The notes under the pieces were generated by a model that was given only the letters and a program-made list of their open reading frames with translations, made no database searches and was not told the origin of the DNA. DNA of 64,000 nt. Origin: Cladobotryum mycophilum (taxonomy: Eukaryota > Ascomycota > Sordariomycetes > Hypocreales > Hypocreaceae). The translations under genes and the position numbers were made by a program. Every line of letters starts with the position of its first letter. The stretch's first letter is position 1. Shown piece after piece: positions 49,601 to 62,267 of the stretch. The stretch is from contig JAVFKD010000002.1 in assembly GCA_036429605.1 (NCBI GenBank), positions 2,604,001 through 2,668,000 on the forward strand, read 5' to 3'.

Positions 49601-50150
49601 AAAACATATGAAGAAGAAAATATACCCCAACCCAATGCCGAGTTAATACATGAGGTGGGAAGGGAAAAGAGAAGAAAAAGAAGAAGAGGAAGAAGAAAAA
49701 CGCCTTGAGAGAAGAAGAAAAGAGATCATTCCGTCACTTTATCGCATGCCATTACCCTTGACCTGGCAAGAAAGAAAGAAAATAGAAGAAGAAAAAGAAA
49801 CCCCCTAAAAGCAAGAAGAAGAAAAATAAAGAGAAGAGAAAACAAAAAAAGGGTGAGAAAGTTTGTGACGTGTGCCTTTGCGCCAGTCTATCAAGGGAAG
49901 CAAGCAAGCGGCTTGCCAGAATTGCCGTCTCAATTGGATCCAGCGCCATCTTGGGGGGAATAAACCGTAGTCGTTAGTCTTTTTTCTTTTTTTGGTGTGT
50001 GTTGTTCATGTCCTCATTCTCGTCAATGCAGATTCGTTCATGTGTGAGTGTGTGTGTGTGTACCGAAGAAAGCTGCTTCAGCTCTCCAATCTATGTCATA
50101 ACTCTAAGTTTTGTGTGCGGTATGTTCTGTTCTTCCTTGGCGAATGGCTA
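40601..50150. other. 9.5-kb stretch with no supported gene
   Basis: Both strands lack a recognisable domain, long open frame or clean exon series. Features seen are a TACGGAGTAC at 41314-41323, a CT tract near 42175-42197, CA repeats near 43123-43140 and ordinary-composition DNA from about 44 to 48 kb. Several frames of 60-120 codons there, for example the minus strand at 46218-46713, have protein-like composition but no start, splice or homology evidence. From 49.4 to 49.9 kb it is A-rich or G/A-rich. Either a lineage-specific gene or decayed sequence could be hidden here. Confidence 0.5.
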
Positions 50151-53100
50151 TTATTCTACTGCCTCCTCAATGACAACCCCCTTGAGCTTCTCTGATGATG
50201 AATTCTCAGAAACTGCCTCGCCATTTCCTCGGCTTTTGCTGAATCTGCGAGGCTGGTGCTTCTGTGGCTGTGAAGATAACGAGCCTCTCCGAAGTCCTAC
50301 AGTCAGGATTTCTTGTTCACTAGACTCGGGACTCGTAGTTGGACTGATCAATGGAGGGTTTTCAAAAGCTACCTGTTCGAGCATCTCTGCATGAAAGATG
50401 GGACTCTCACTGGCTTGAAAGTCTTCTGGATCCGCTGGGTGCTCAAATACCGCAGCCTCCTGCATTAGTTCCGACGCGGTGTTGGAGGGTATAGGCTTCC
50501 TAGCAACTGGCTCTGAAACGACTGTTGCGGTGTTGCTATTGCTAGGCAGAGGCTTTCTGGGAGGTGGCGGTAACTTTGGGATAGGGGACACTGCCCTACC
50601 ATGTCCGTTAGGCTCTGACACAGGTGATGTGCTTGCGGATGATCGGCTGGAGTTGGGATCGTCTATTTTCTAACAAAGTGTTAGCTTTTCCTCAATGATA
50701 AAAATGTAGGGGATAATCATACAGAAGTATTCATGTAGGCCTCCAACTTCCTCTTCAGCACTTCAGAACGGACAGGTTTGGCAAGATAATCGTTCATGCC
50801 TGCATCCAGACACTTCTCTCTATCACCTTGGATGGCTGATGCCGTCATAGCGATTACCAGAATATTTTTGACATCTTCAATCGGATCCTTTCGAATGAGC
50901 TTGGTGGCTTCGTATCCATCGAGAACAGGCATCTGGACATCCATGAGAATAATATGATATGGCTTGCCTTCTCTAGCCTTTTGCCGAAGTCCCTCGACAG
51001 CCTTCATTCCGTTCTCGTATGCACTGACGCTGCTATAACCCAACCGTTGCACGTATTGGATGGCAATCTTCTGATTAATGGGATTATCCTCGGCAACACA
51101 GATTCGGATATCCTTTTTGGGGACTCGAGAAAGGTCAAGGTAAGGGTTTGGCGAGGACGCTCGTTCTGTCGGGGTAGCCTTTGCAGAATATCTGTCAATT
51201 GGTGGCGATGACGACGACTGAGCATCGCCAGCAGCAACATCCGGCTTGGCCTTTTCAAACGACACCGTGAACCAAGCAGTTGTGCCAACAGTCTCTTCGC
51301 TTTCTAGTTGGATCTTGCCTTGCATCATGATTTCGATCAGGGATTTGCAAATGCTGAGACCTAGACCGCTACCACCATACTTTCGTGCTGTGCTTGCGTC
51401 TGCCTGGCTAAAGGGCTGGAATAGCTTTGCCAATTGCTGAGGTGGTATCCCGATGCCTGTATCCCGGACCCAGAAAGTGAGAGTTGCTCTCTCCTTGGTA
51501 TCTTCGTCGAGACGAGCGCCAATGGTGATTGATCCGTCCTCTGTGAATTTCAAGCTGTTGCCGATAAGATTGCCAAGGACTTGGTGGAGTCGAATCGGGT
51601 CTCCATAGATCAGCATGGATGGGAGCTTGATATCCTGGATGATCTTTACGTTCTTCTTGGAGGTCTTTTCTCTATTGCTGTACGAGACAGCCCGAACAAC
51701 CTCACGAACCATCTCTTCCGGATTGAAAGCGATGATGTAAAGCTTCATCTTGTCAGCCTCCATCTTGGAGAAGTCCAAGATATCGTTGATGACCGTGAGC
51801 AATAAATCCGCCGAAACTCGGATCGAATCCGCCATCTCCAATTGCTCTTTGCTGAGGTTGCTATCTCGGAGGAGCTCGGAGTTTCCGATAACACCATTGA
51901 GAGGAGTTCGAAGCTCGTGGGATACGTTGGCCAGGAAAATAGATTTGGCTTTGGCTGCCTCTTCTGCAAGCTTAACGTTTCGCTTGGCTTCCGCCTCAGC
52001 CTTCTTTGCCTTTGTCTCTGCCTCGATGGCCTTGGCAAGGGAACGCTGTTGAACCGCCACCATGGACCTGTTTTCAGCAGAGATCTTTTCCACGTTCTTC
52101 ATCGACAGAGCATTGGAATAACTGATGCCTATTTGGTTGACCAGAAGCTGAAGAACGGTAACATTGCGGTCCGTGAAAGATCCTGGCTCCCCTTCTAGGT
52201 ATAGAACACCTAGTAGCGGCTTGTTGGCGTGGCGTATCGGAATGGCAATTATCGCCTTGCTTGTTGGATTTCTCTGCAGCCATGACTCGGCCACGTTGCC
52301 AAACCTCTCATCGGAGACGAGATCTGGTATAAATACAGTCTCCTGGAACCGGGTACAGTAAAGAACGACATTCTCGGCGATCAAAGACGTGCCTGCAAGT
52401 GATAGCCCAGGCTTGTGTGCAGAGGCGCCCTTCTCGGGATCGCCACTTGCAGCTACGCACCAGCCTTCCGCGTCAGTATCGTGGACCACAATAGCAGCAA
52501 GCGTGCCAGAGCCGCCACAGGTTTGCAAGATGACATCGCACATAGTCTTGAGCAACTCGTCAACCTGGAGCAGCGATGATATAACTTGAGATGACACTAG
52601 CAAGGCATGCAGATCGATCATATCGAGAGCAGGAAGGCCAGCACTGTCCTCAGACTGCATCTGCATCGACCCCCGCCAGGCCCCTATTCGCTCTCCTTGC
52701 GTCTCCGTCATGTTTGTGGCGGGGATCTGAGAAGGAACTTGAGTTAACACGTCCTCATCTTCACCATCCATGGGTCGATACTGAATAGACGGGGCGTCAG
52801 TGACGAAATCCGTTTGTATGCCAATGTCAGTCACTCTATGACTGCGGGTAGGTCCGTGCAGTAGGAGAGTATGCTCCTCCTCAATAGCCAGCGCCACACC
52901 CGTAGCTGACATTTGTCGGTACAAGCCCACAGCTTCCAGAAGTGCAGCGCGAGCAGATCTCCGGGCTTTGCGTCGAATGAAGAAACCAGCCATGAGATAA
53001 TTTCCGAGGGCTTCTTCGAAAACGAAATCATGCTCAGCAGCATGATCCAAGGCTTCCTCGTAGTTCTGGATAGATATACCATGAGACACGGACAGTTCCG

Positions 53101-56100
53101 TCATTTGAGCTTCCAGGAGTCTTGTCCATGTCAGGTAGTTCACATTGGAGATGGCTCCCCAATCGGACATGACCTTTACGAAACCCGCAAGCTTGTCCAA
53201 AACTTGTGTAGTCTCAGCCGAGAAGTCTGCTGATTTCGTACGAGGATCTTGCATTCGTCGCAAGAGGCTGCCAGTAAGAGACAATCCGTAAAAGAATAGT
53301 ATCATAACTCGGTTTCGTGCCGACCACAGCTTATGCAGCTCCTCGAAACATTTCTCTCCAATGTCAACGGCTTGCTCGTAATGGCCGTAGAGGAAGAGAG
53401 TAATCATTTCGAAACTCTCATAGACCAAAGATGACCGGTTGCTATCATGGGTCTGAGTCTTGAGCCAGCTCTTATAGTCAACGCTATCGTGCTCGTCATC
53501 GGTCATGATCCGTAGTGGGTCATCAGTCTGAGTCTTGCCCTGCAGTGCTCGGCATATTTGTCTGACGGCAATAATCACTGGTCCACCCCGAGTATCGCAG
53601 TACCAGTTAGGTATCTCCTCACATCCGAACTCGCAGTATGTTTCCAGATCTGCGCAGTTTTCGCTAGCCAAAAACTTATTCTGCGCCGTAAGTCCATATG
53701 CAAGAATGGTTGACATTCTATCACCGGCCACGGAGGCTAGTTCGATTGCATCTTCCGTCTGAGAAATCAATAGCCCCGAGGAACAATGCACGTGTCCAAT
53801 GAACCAGGAATGCAGCATCTGGCCGCGGGCTATTGAGAAAGCATCGCGAGCTTGGAACAGTAGGTCCTGTGACACCATTCCCATATCGATGGCGAACTGA
53901 ACCATATTGAAACGTGACAGGGAAATTACGGCGAAATGGAGAAAAGCCATACCCGACTGTGGGAACATGCCACGTGATAAATGCATGTCAAGCATAACCA
54001 GGGTGAGATGATAGAAGTTGACGCAGTCGCTCCACCAGGCTGCGCTGGTTGTTTCCGCCAGCACAGCGCCAATAGAGCTGATGAAGGGATCGGTCGACTT
54101 TTGTGGGTGAGTAATAGTCTCTCGATCCATCTTCTGAATGCGCGCCAGAAGTGAGTGGAATTTCTTATCGCATTTTTCAAAGGTCGGCTCCTCGTCTATC
54201 TCAACATGAAGAACTCCGAGGCATTCTTTTAGTGATAGCAGGGCCGCCAGGGAATTGCCGTTTTGTGCAAATATTCGAGACTGCAATACGTATGCCGGGG
54301 CCTTATCAATCGCCGTCTTTGCGTTGGCAAAAATTATTGATAGAAGATCGTTCGCCGTTGAGAGCTGTCCCATGTAGAGATAGCATTCCGCAGAGCGGAG
54401 ATAGAGTTGAATAGTTTCGTCGTAGGATGCATCTTCAGCTTCATCGTCCCACGGTATACCTTGAAGTAGATTGACGGCGGCGTTGTAATATTTGGCTGCC
54501 GTGGGTCGGGCCCCATTCTCAATCGCAGCTTGTGCGCATTCTGTTAGCAGTTTACGAAACTCCCGACGCTGAGGTACACGCTGTTTGATGATATCAACGG
54601 CTGCGCAGATATGGGAGGCGGTGCTATCACGCTGCCTCGCTTCCACGGCGTAATATTTTAGGAGTGTCTGTGAAATAATAAAGTGCATCTTCCGCGAGTT
54701 ACACTCTTCCAGATTAGCCGCCGCATGGATGTATCGATCATGGGCAAAGCGGAAGCGGTCATCGGATTCGGTCTGCACGATAATGTACGACTGGATGGCA
54801 GCTTGCAAGCCGGCTATAGCTTCTCCCTCAGAGTAGCCCCGACGAGAGAGATTCTCGCAGGCAGTCGGTTTGGTCTCTTCGTCTTCAAACTCAAACTCTC
54901 CACTCATCAGTCGACTAAGCAATTCGAATGAAAAGGAGCCGCCAAGAAGGGCAGCCCAAGCGAGGACGGCACGTGCGGCACGTGGCAGTTCATTGAGCCT
55001 TTGAGTTATAAATGCAGTATCTAGAACGTCATAATCCTTCTCTCCCTGGAATTGCGCGAACAGTCTGTCCAAATCATAATGCCACTGGCTATCTCGATAG
55101 TCGTACCAAATGCACTTCTTACGGTAGCAGGCACTAAGCATTTCTCGCATGTAGAAAGGATTGCCGGCTGTTTTAGACTGGATGACAAGCGCGAGTGAAA
55201 GAACTTCCTCCTTGGGTCGACTAAGGGTAGTCGAAACATAGTCCAGTATTTCTTCTTCACCCAAAGAACTCAGCGCGATCTTGGTGACCAGGGGCGGGCA
55301 CTGCGAGGATAGTCTGCTGTTGCATTAGCAGCAGACCCGGCGCCGGGGAGAAGATTATATTTACCGTCGATCTCCGGCGGGTGAATGATGCTCTGGATCT
55401 TCTCGGCAGCAATCTCCTCTGGCCGATATGTTACAATAATGGCCATCTTCATCCTCGCGGCTATTATTTGTGTGATGAGCTCCAGGGATTCGTCATCGGC
55501 AAAATGAAGATCCTCCAGACAGAAGCATATAAACTTGTGAGTGGCGAAGACCCTGAGAACATCGAGGATGGTGTTGACTAGGCGCATGGTTTTGGTCGAG
55601 ACACCCGCACGTAGATAGTCTTGCGAAGTCTGAGACGTCATGCCGGCAGCATTTCGATGCAAGGGGCCAGGTGAAATACCGGGGGACGACTCTCGGCGTA
55701 TTAGGCCCGGTCGCCCGTCTTTGCGAGAGCCAGAGCTCTGAACCGACATTGAGCGAGGCACAGCACTCTCAGGCTGGCCAAGAAGGAACTCAGGAAGACC
55801 CAGAACACGATGCAGCATCGGCCATACGGGACGGATGTACTGCTTCAATTTTTGGTGGAACAGTGTCTCCGTGTTTCTTTCTCCCCATACCTGTTTGAAC
55901 AAGGACGACAGCAACTTAAGCAGTGGCCCGAACGGTATCCTCTTTGCCGTATCAAATTTTGCCGTTGCAGAGTAGCCACAACGACGAGCCTCGGCCAAGA
56001 CAGACTGGACTAGGAGACTTTTGCCCACACCACCAGCGCCTTCGACGATTACGACTTCACAATGGCCCTGACGCCGAAACTTTGCAGACCCCAGTTGTCT

Positions 56101-58011
56101 AGAAAGACTAGATGCACCCGAGTCTAGAGCGCCCCTGCTTCCCTCGGTGCCCAAACTCTCAACAACACTGGCACTATCCATCGAGAGAGATTGGTGTCTA
56201 TCCCAAGGTCTCGAAAGACGAGGGAAAAGAGTACCGGATTGCGTGGAGGAGATGGTCTCGTTCGATATGGTCTGGGTTTCGGAAATGACTGAATGGTGGA
56301 TACTATTCCTAGTATGTCTATTCTCGGACGACACAGTTTGGGCGAATGATCCGCTTCTGCGATTTGTGCCATCGGCTGAGCTAGCACCGCCCTCACTAGA
56401 ACCGTCATCGCAAGCATTAACTTCGGTCGAGAGGCTGGATCCATCCGAAAATCGATTAACTCCGCTTTTGCGTTGTGCGGAATGGCTCCTAGCCACACGA
56501 TAAATGACCTTTAGAAGCTCCTTTTTCTCATCTTCTCGGCCTATCATGGTGGTTGGGAGCATGAAAAAGGATGAAACATCATGTGTACCAATGGTATAAT
56601 CCTTGAGGGAGGTTGCATCTCCATCGCCGAGGTAATGCTGAACTTCCACCAGGTCATGTCGGAGTCCACTGACGGAATGGTAACGTTCAGCAACGTTTTT
56701 GGCCGTGCATTTTTGGATGATTCGACCAATAACGTCTGGGATATCAATTCTCACAGTGGCAACGTTGGGGATCCTACGGCCGAGGACTCCTTGGACAATA
56801 TCGAGCGTTGTGTCACCGGTGAAGACGGGCTGCTGAGTAAGTAGGGTCCAAAATAGGACACCGAGTGAATAAATGTCAGTTCGACTATCAGGTTCCGCGG
56901 GCATACGGCCAGTTTGTTCCGGGCTGATGAAAAGCAGCTTGTTCTTGGCACCCAACTCTCTCGATAGCATCGACCATCCCGTGCTAGTCAAGCCATGCTC
57001 AAACGATCTGACGCCCGATCCGAATGAGATTATCCTGACCTTGTTCTGATCCATATTGAAGTGAAAGGCGTCACCACGTATCTCTCCATGAACCATTCCT
57101 CGGCTATGGTGAAGAATTTCCAAGCACTGAGTCGCACCAATGGCAAAATCCAGAAAAGAGTCTAAACTTATGGGCGGCAGAAGCCTCGGCTTGCGACGGT
57201 AGGCTCGATACGAGTCCCCTTCCTTACGCGCATTATAAAATGCGGGACCCAAATCGACGAGATCAACCATGTGGTTGTGGCCTAGATTCTGGTAAATAGC
57301 AACGACGATGGCTCCGCGATCACCGGGTACCGGGTTAAGTCGAAACAATTCGAGGGGCCTGACGATATGGTCACCGGCGGGATCAGCTGTAGTAGATACG
57401 CTCTTGGCGATATGGAAGGCCCTCTCCTCCCTGAGAGCATGGTGAGACACTCGCGCAACGACAGGCTCCTCGATAAACGGCAACTCATTTGAAGGGGATG
57501 ATAGAGGTAGAGACGGATGCGAGGCTGGCAGCGGTGAGGCGGGAGGTTCGCTGCCGAAGCCATAACTGTAGCTTGATAGATGGCCGCCATGGTCGGAAGG
57601 TGTGGGACGGCCCGACTGAAGTTTCGATACTGAACTAGGACTGGATGTATTATGCGACGAGCCCGAGGGCTGAACCGTAGGTATGACGATGCGGGTTCCA
57701 AAAACGTGCCTGACCAGAGAGAGAGAGTTATCAAGGGTCAGCTAATAACTTTTTTCTTTTTTTTTTTGGTCCTTCCCGCGAGCGAGCGGGCCAAGGTGGG
57801 ATGATAGCCACAGGGCAACAACAGCAAGCAAGCAAGCAGTAGAAGCCAAAAATCAGCCAGCGACTCACCAAAAGTCATAAGACGAGTGATATGGAGGCTC
57901 TGATTCATCCCAGTTATATCCAGCTATCTGGCGAAGACGCTCGTAAAGTCGCGGCGGAGGCGGAGGCGGCGAGTCGAGCACATCGTCGGGCACGAGGGCT
58001 GGACCGTCCAT
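50151..58011 (-). CDS. large hybrid histidine kinase, Chk1/Mak2 type (group X)
   Basis: This is a multi-domain phosphorelay sensor of the class holding Candida Chk1 and fission yeast Mak2/Mak3. Exons are 58011-57869, 57709-55365, 55300-50723 and 50669-50151; introns are 159, 64 and 53 bp, giving about 2527 residues. A protein-kinase-like domain (about 200-390) has HGE for HRD and SFG for DFG, so it is a likely pseudokinase. A STAND-type ATPase follows (Walker A GAGGVGKS, Lys611; Walker B CLEDLHFAD), then a long helical region. A GAF domain (about 1745-1895) and a coiled coil precede the H-box (His1957), the ATPase boxes (SLKFTEDG, DTGIGIPP, GGSGLGL) and a receiver (AEDNP, Asp2283, LAKPV). A 172-residue Pro/Ser-rich tail has its own exon. 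The start is the only in-frame ATG. The 55301-55364 junction is one base out of frame; numbering assumes one base fewer in exon 3. Confidence 0.9.
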
Positions 58012-60436
58012 GTTGTTGGCGCGCCGGTCATGGGAAGAAGAAGGGCCCAGCAAGGTTGAGTTGCTTGCTTCGACGTTTGAGGAGAAGGGAGGGGGATGCT
58101 CGGAGGCTCTTGCACTCAGTTGACGATCATCCAAGCTCTTCTACAGCGCCCATCGTTGGTCGATTCAAAATACCGGCAAAAAGAGGATCGTTGTGGGGGG
58201 GCAGCGCGGGCACAGCAGAGAACAACGATGGGAGCCCAAGCCGGTGATTTTTCGAGGATGCGGTGCGGTGGTGAGGTTTTGCCTGGCTGGGGCCTTATGG
58301 TGGTGCCTGTTTTACTGGTTGTGGTGGTTGTGGTGGTGGTGTTTCACGCGGGCTGTCTCCGCTGTTGTGGTCGACAGTGTTGGTGCCTCTGGAGGAGGAG
58401 AGAAAGGTCGACAAGTGGGCCAAGCTCGACTTGGATGAGCCAACTAACTTTTTGGACCTATTATTAGTGTGTGTGCGTGTGTGTGTGCGCTCTTTCGGGT
58501 TGGAAAGAAAGGCTCACTACCTTTTTCTTGTACGATTATGGCTTTCCGAGGGAAAATGGAGGGGAGGGGTGTTTGCTTTTCACTCTGGGAGAACGCATAC
58601 ACACACATGCATGCATGCGGACAGACGAGACGAGACAAGACAAGACAGCCCGCAAGCCGCAAGTCCCAAAATGCTTGGACGAAGTTGCCAACGGTTACTG
58701 CTGCTGTCCCACGGCAACCAACGGCAACCACACCAGAGAAATTTGAGCAACCAGATTAAAATAAAAGATTTAAATAGCCAGCTAGGGTTTGAATAAAATC
58801 ATAGGTAATACTTCATTTCAAGAGTGCCTCTTTTCCCCCATCACATCACATCTATTTGTACCTACAGAGTACCTACCTACATGTATGTATGTGATATAAC
58901 CCCCCAGCAGTGCGGCTAACGACATGAGCTATTCCGTTGCCAACTAGCTCAACAGTTGACATCATCATCATCATAGTCGTCCTCAAGGCCCCGTCTTGTG
59001 TTAAATAGTACATAGACAGACTACAAACCAAGAAAGGAACACCAGAAACTGCCAGCCTTCCAATTTGCCATGCATCGTCAGTATTGGGCAGTTCGTATAG
59101 GAGGATTAAAATCTGGTCAGCCTCGATAATAGATTCGACCCCGTTCAATCCACTCAAACCCCCCCCCGGCAGACCGCTCTGCTCATCACCTTCAGCACTT
59201 TCAGCAATGACCCCGCCAAGCTCAACCCTGTGCCTTGTGGTACTCTCTCTCCTACTGCAGAGCGCATTATCGTCGAGTATCTTCAGGAACGCCACAAAAT
59301 TGTTCCCATGGCTCCATCTTCCGTTCTCGGTAGAGCCCGGTCACACACACACACACACACACTCACACAACTAACCTTGTTTTTTATATCATGTTCCCCC
59401 TTGGAAGGAATTTGCAAGCATCCGGTTTGCACTCTTATCAGCATTTCTGATTTCCCATGGTTAAATGAACAAAGTACCTACCAGTACCTACTATGCACCA
59501 CTCAACAATACACACCCCTCACCAGTAGCTGATGGATCACATACCACACTACTAAGAAGAGAAGTTTGTCCTACCCCATACTAAATCACCGGGAACTTTG
59601 TTCCGTACACTCGGCCTGGTATACTAAAGTGCTTTTCTAACCAAACTCGACAATCGTCCCGTTTGCTATGTCCCCAGCCCGTCTTACGAACCTCTGTGCT
59701 CAATGGCCACCGCTAGTTTCAGCCAATATCAGAGTTTTTTTTTTTTTTTTTTCTTTCTTTCTTTCTTTTTTTTTCTTTCTTTCGTTCTCTCTCTCTCATC
59801 CTCCTCCATCCTTCTCCATCCTCCATCCCCCAGTAGGGCATTCCGAAATCATGTATGTCTCCATCACCACCCCTGATGATGATGATGTAAGTGGCATTGG
59901 CGCTTCTCTGAACCGGGACCTGACAAAAAATGCCCCCACCAAGCGGAACGAGCCCGAACGCCAGCCGCACCAATATTGCAAGCCCGAAAACGTCCACATG
60001 TTGGGTGACAAGGTGACAATGTGACAGGGTGATAGCTACGAGAACCTCAAAGCCAAGTGTGATTGGTGCATGAAAATATGACTCAGTGAACAAAGATAAA
60101 TGTAGAGTATTGGTAAATCAACATGTCCAACAATCAACTGTTGTGTACTTGTATAAACGAGCGGTCCTGCTCTGTCTAATTTTTCTATCACCACCGATCG
60201 TCTCCGCTTGTTTAACAAGGAAGAAGACTCTATGCCAAGCCCAACTGCCGATGGGCAACTCTCGACACCTTAACCATTTCCCACCGTTAAATTTCCAGAC
60301 CATTGACCTTCCAAATAGCCAGAGATAGCTAAACACTTCCCGCCTTCCTATTTTCTCGCCTCATACTCATGACCAAAAATTATGTTCTATATAAATCCGA
60401 CATTACTTACTTCAACGTGCCATCACGGTGAGTAGC
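58012..60436. other. intergenic between the large kinase and UDP-galactopyranose mutase
   Basis: This stretch holds the upstream region of the kinase and the 3' flank of the mutase. It has TACCTAC-type short repeats near 58860-58890, a C9 run at about 59159-59167, a CA repeat near 59342-59361 and a T-rich tract near 59736-59782. No gene is supported. Confidence 0.55.
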
Positions 60437-62267
60437 TTAGTTCAGACGCTCCCGGGTAGGAAGAGGCTGAGCACCGTAGGTAAAGGCATGAGCCAAGCGC
60501 TTCTCGGTGTTCTGTCGGGTGTTGACAAAGTCGGGGTAGTTGAGGGTCAACTCGACAGCACCGCTGGCAATGGCATCGGCAGCCTCAACACCAAGCATAA
60601 ATGAGTGGTCCTGGTTGCCGACCTCGTATCGCCAACTGCCAAAGCGACCACGAGAGTAGATACCCAAGTCCAAAAGCTTGGGAAGAAGCTCCTTCAAGAC
60701 ACCCTCACGCTCCAGGGTAGGTGTGGGGTAACCGTGGTCGAAGCTGCGGTGGTAGGTGGAGACGATCTCGTCCTCGGGCTTGATCATCTCAGTGTTAATC
60801 AAACCCTGGATACAGTCCTTGAGAAGATTGGCCTCGTCAACAGGCTTCATGGTGGATTGAGAAACCTCCAACATGATGGACCAGTAAGGACCCTCCTTGG
60901 CCTCAGAAGAGGTGGCCTTGTTGCCATTGGCAAGGTAGAGAGTAGGGAGCTTAGATTCCTTCTGGGGCTGATTGTAGGGGGAGTAGTTGGAGAAGATGGT
61001 AGCGCGGTAGAAGGGGGCATTGTCCTCGGGGAAGTAGAGCCAGCACTTGTCGCCGATGCGCTCAGGACGCTCGCCACGAATACCGACACCAATGACGTGG
61101 GTGGTAGAGTAGTAAAGGCCCTTTGTCAAGGTGATGAGTTCCTGGTTGCCAATCTTCTCCGCAAGGTGGTCAACAGCCATGGTGCTGATCAGCTTGTTGT
61201 AACCAATAGTGCTGCCATCGGCGAAGCTGACAATCTTCTTCTGAGCATCGACCTTGGTGACCTCACCCTGCTTGCCGAAGCGCTTCTTCTCCTTGGGGAT
61301 GGTGTCGGCAACGGCAATCCAGATACCACCGGTACCATCGCGGGCGGGGAATCGGAAGGTAGCGTTGGGGCCCCAGTTGCCGGCAACCTTGTTCAGGATG
61401 ACGTTCTTAGTGACAGTCTTGATATCGGGAGCAGCAACTCGCTCGCCGAGCCATTGGCATTGCATCTGTACACAGTGATTAGCCTGTGTAAACTGAAGAA
61501 TATTGTCCAGACTTGTAGCTTACCCTAGTGGTGGGGACAGCCCAGACCTTGTAGTTGTAAGGGCGCATGAAGAGGTCTGCAACTCCCTTACCGGTCATTC
61601 GGAGAATCCACTCATCAAAGTCCTTGGGCTTGGTGTTGGCGACACGGACTTCCAGAGCAGCATCAATGAGACCGTCCATACAGGCAACTTGGTCCTCCTT
61701 GGGCAGCATGGAGATGTTGTTCTGGAAAGGGTAGGGGACCCAAAGGCCCTTGTAGCGGACGTAGGAGATACGCTGGTGAGTATACCAGTCTTCCTCCTTG
61801 GGGAGAGCCTCGTCAAGGCAGTCATCGAAGTACTTGTAGTGGGAAAAGATAACGTGGCCGCCAACATCGTAGAGCTGTTGTTCAGAAACAGTCAGCGGGA
61901 AAACCGAACTATGGATAGACAGCAGGACTTACAAAGCCCTCGGGGGTAACATCAGTTCCGGCAAGACCACCAGCCTTGTCGGCAGAATCAACGATCAACC
62001 ATGAAGGGCCGTTCTGGTAGAGGCTATTAGCTATCGCGGAATTTGAAAGTTGGCGGTGAACAACTCACGAGGTGGTTCAGACGCTTAGCAGCACCGAGAC
62101 CAGTAGGTCCCATGCCGATGACGAGGACGTCAACATTACTAGAGATTCAGGTCAGTTCCGCAGAGCATTTCCAGAGAGAAAGAGAGAGAGGAGTCGCCAG
62201 GATATTGACGTTCTTTGCTTCAGCTCTCGGGGAAAGAGGATATCTGTCAAACTCACATGTCTGCCAT
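60437..62267 (-). CDS. glfA: UDP-galactopyranose mutase
   Basis: This FAD enzyme (EC 5.4.99.9) interconverts UDP-galactopyranose and UDP-galactofuranose, the donor for galactofuranose in fungal cell-wall glycans. Exons are 62267-62257, 62138-62069, 62013-61933, 61874-61524 and 61465-60437. The introns (118, 55, 58 and 58 bp) are GT-AG and the frame is kept at every junction, giving 513 residues, the usual fungal size. The N-terminal nucleotide-binding motif is VIGMGPTGLG. GGHVIFSHY matches the mobile-loop histidine region, MRPYNYKVWAVPTTR and FRFPAR are family blocks, and GRFGSWRYEVGNQDHS holds a conserved arginine of the active site. The first exon codes only three full residues plus two bases, so automatic annotation may miss it. 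No signal peptide is seen, in line with a cytosolic enzyme. Confidence 0.96.

Noticed and set aside
58012..58134. N-terminal extension of the large kinase frame
   Set aside because: The open frame upstream of 58011 contains no ATG in frame.
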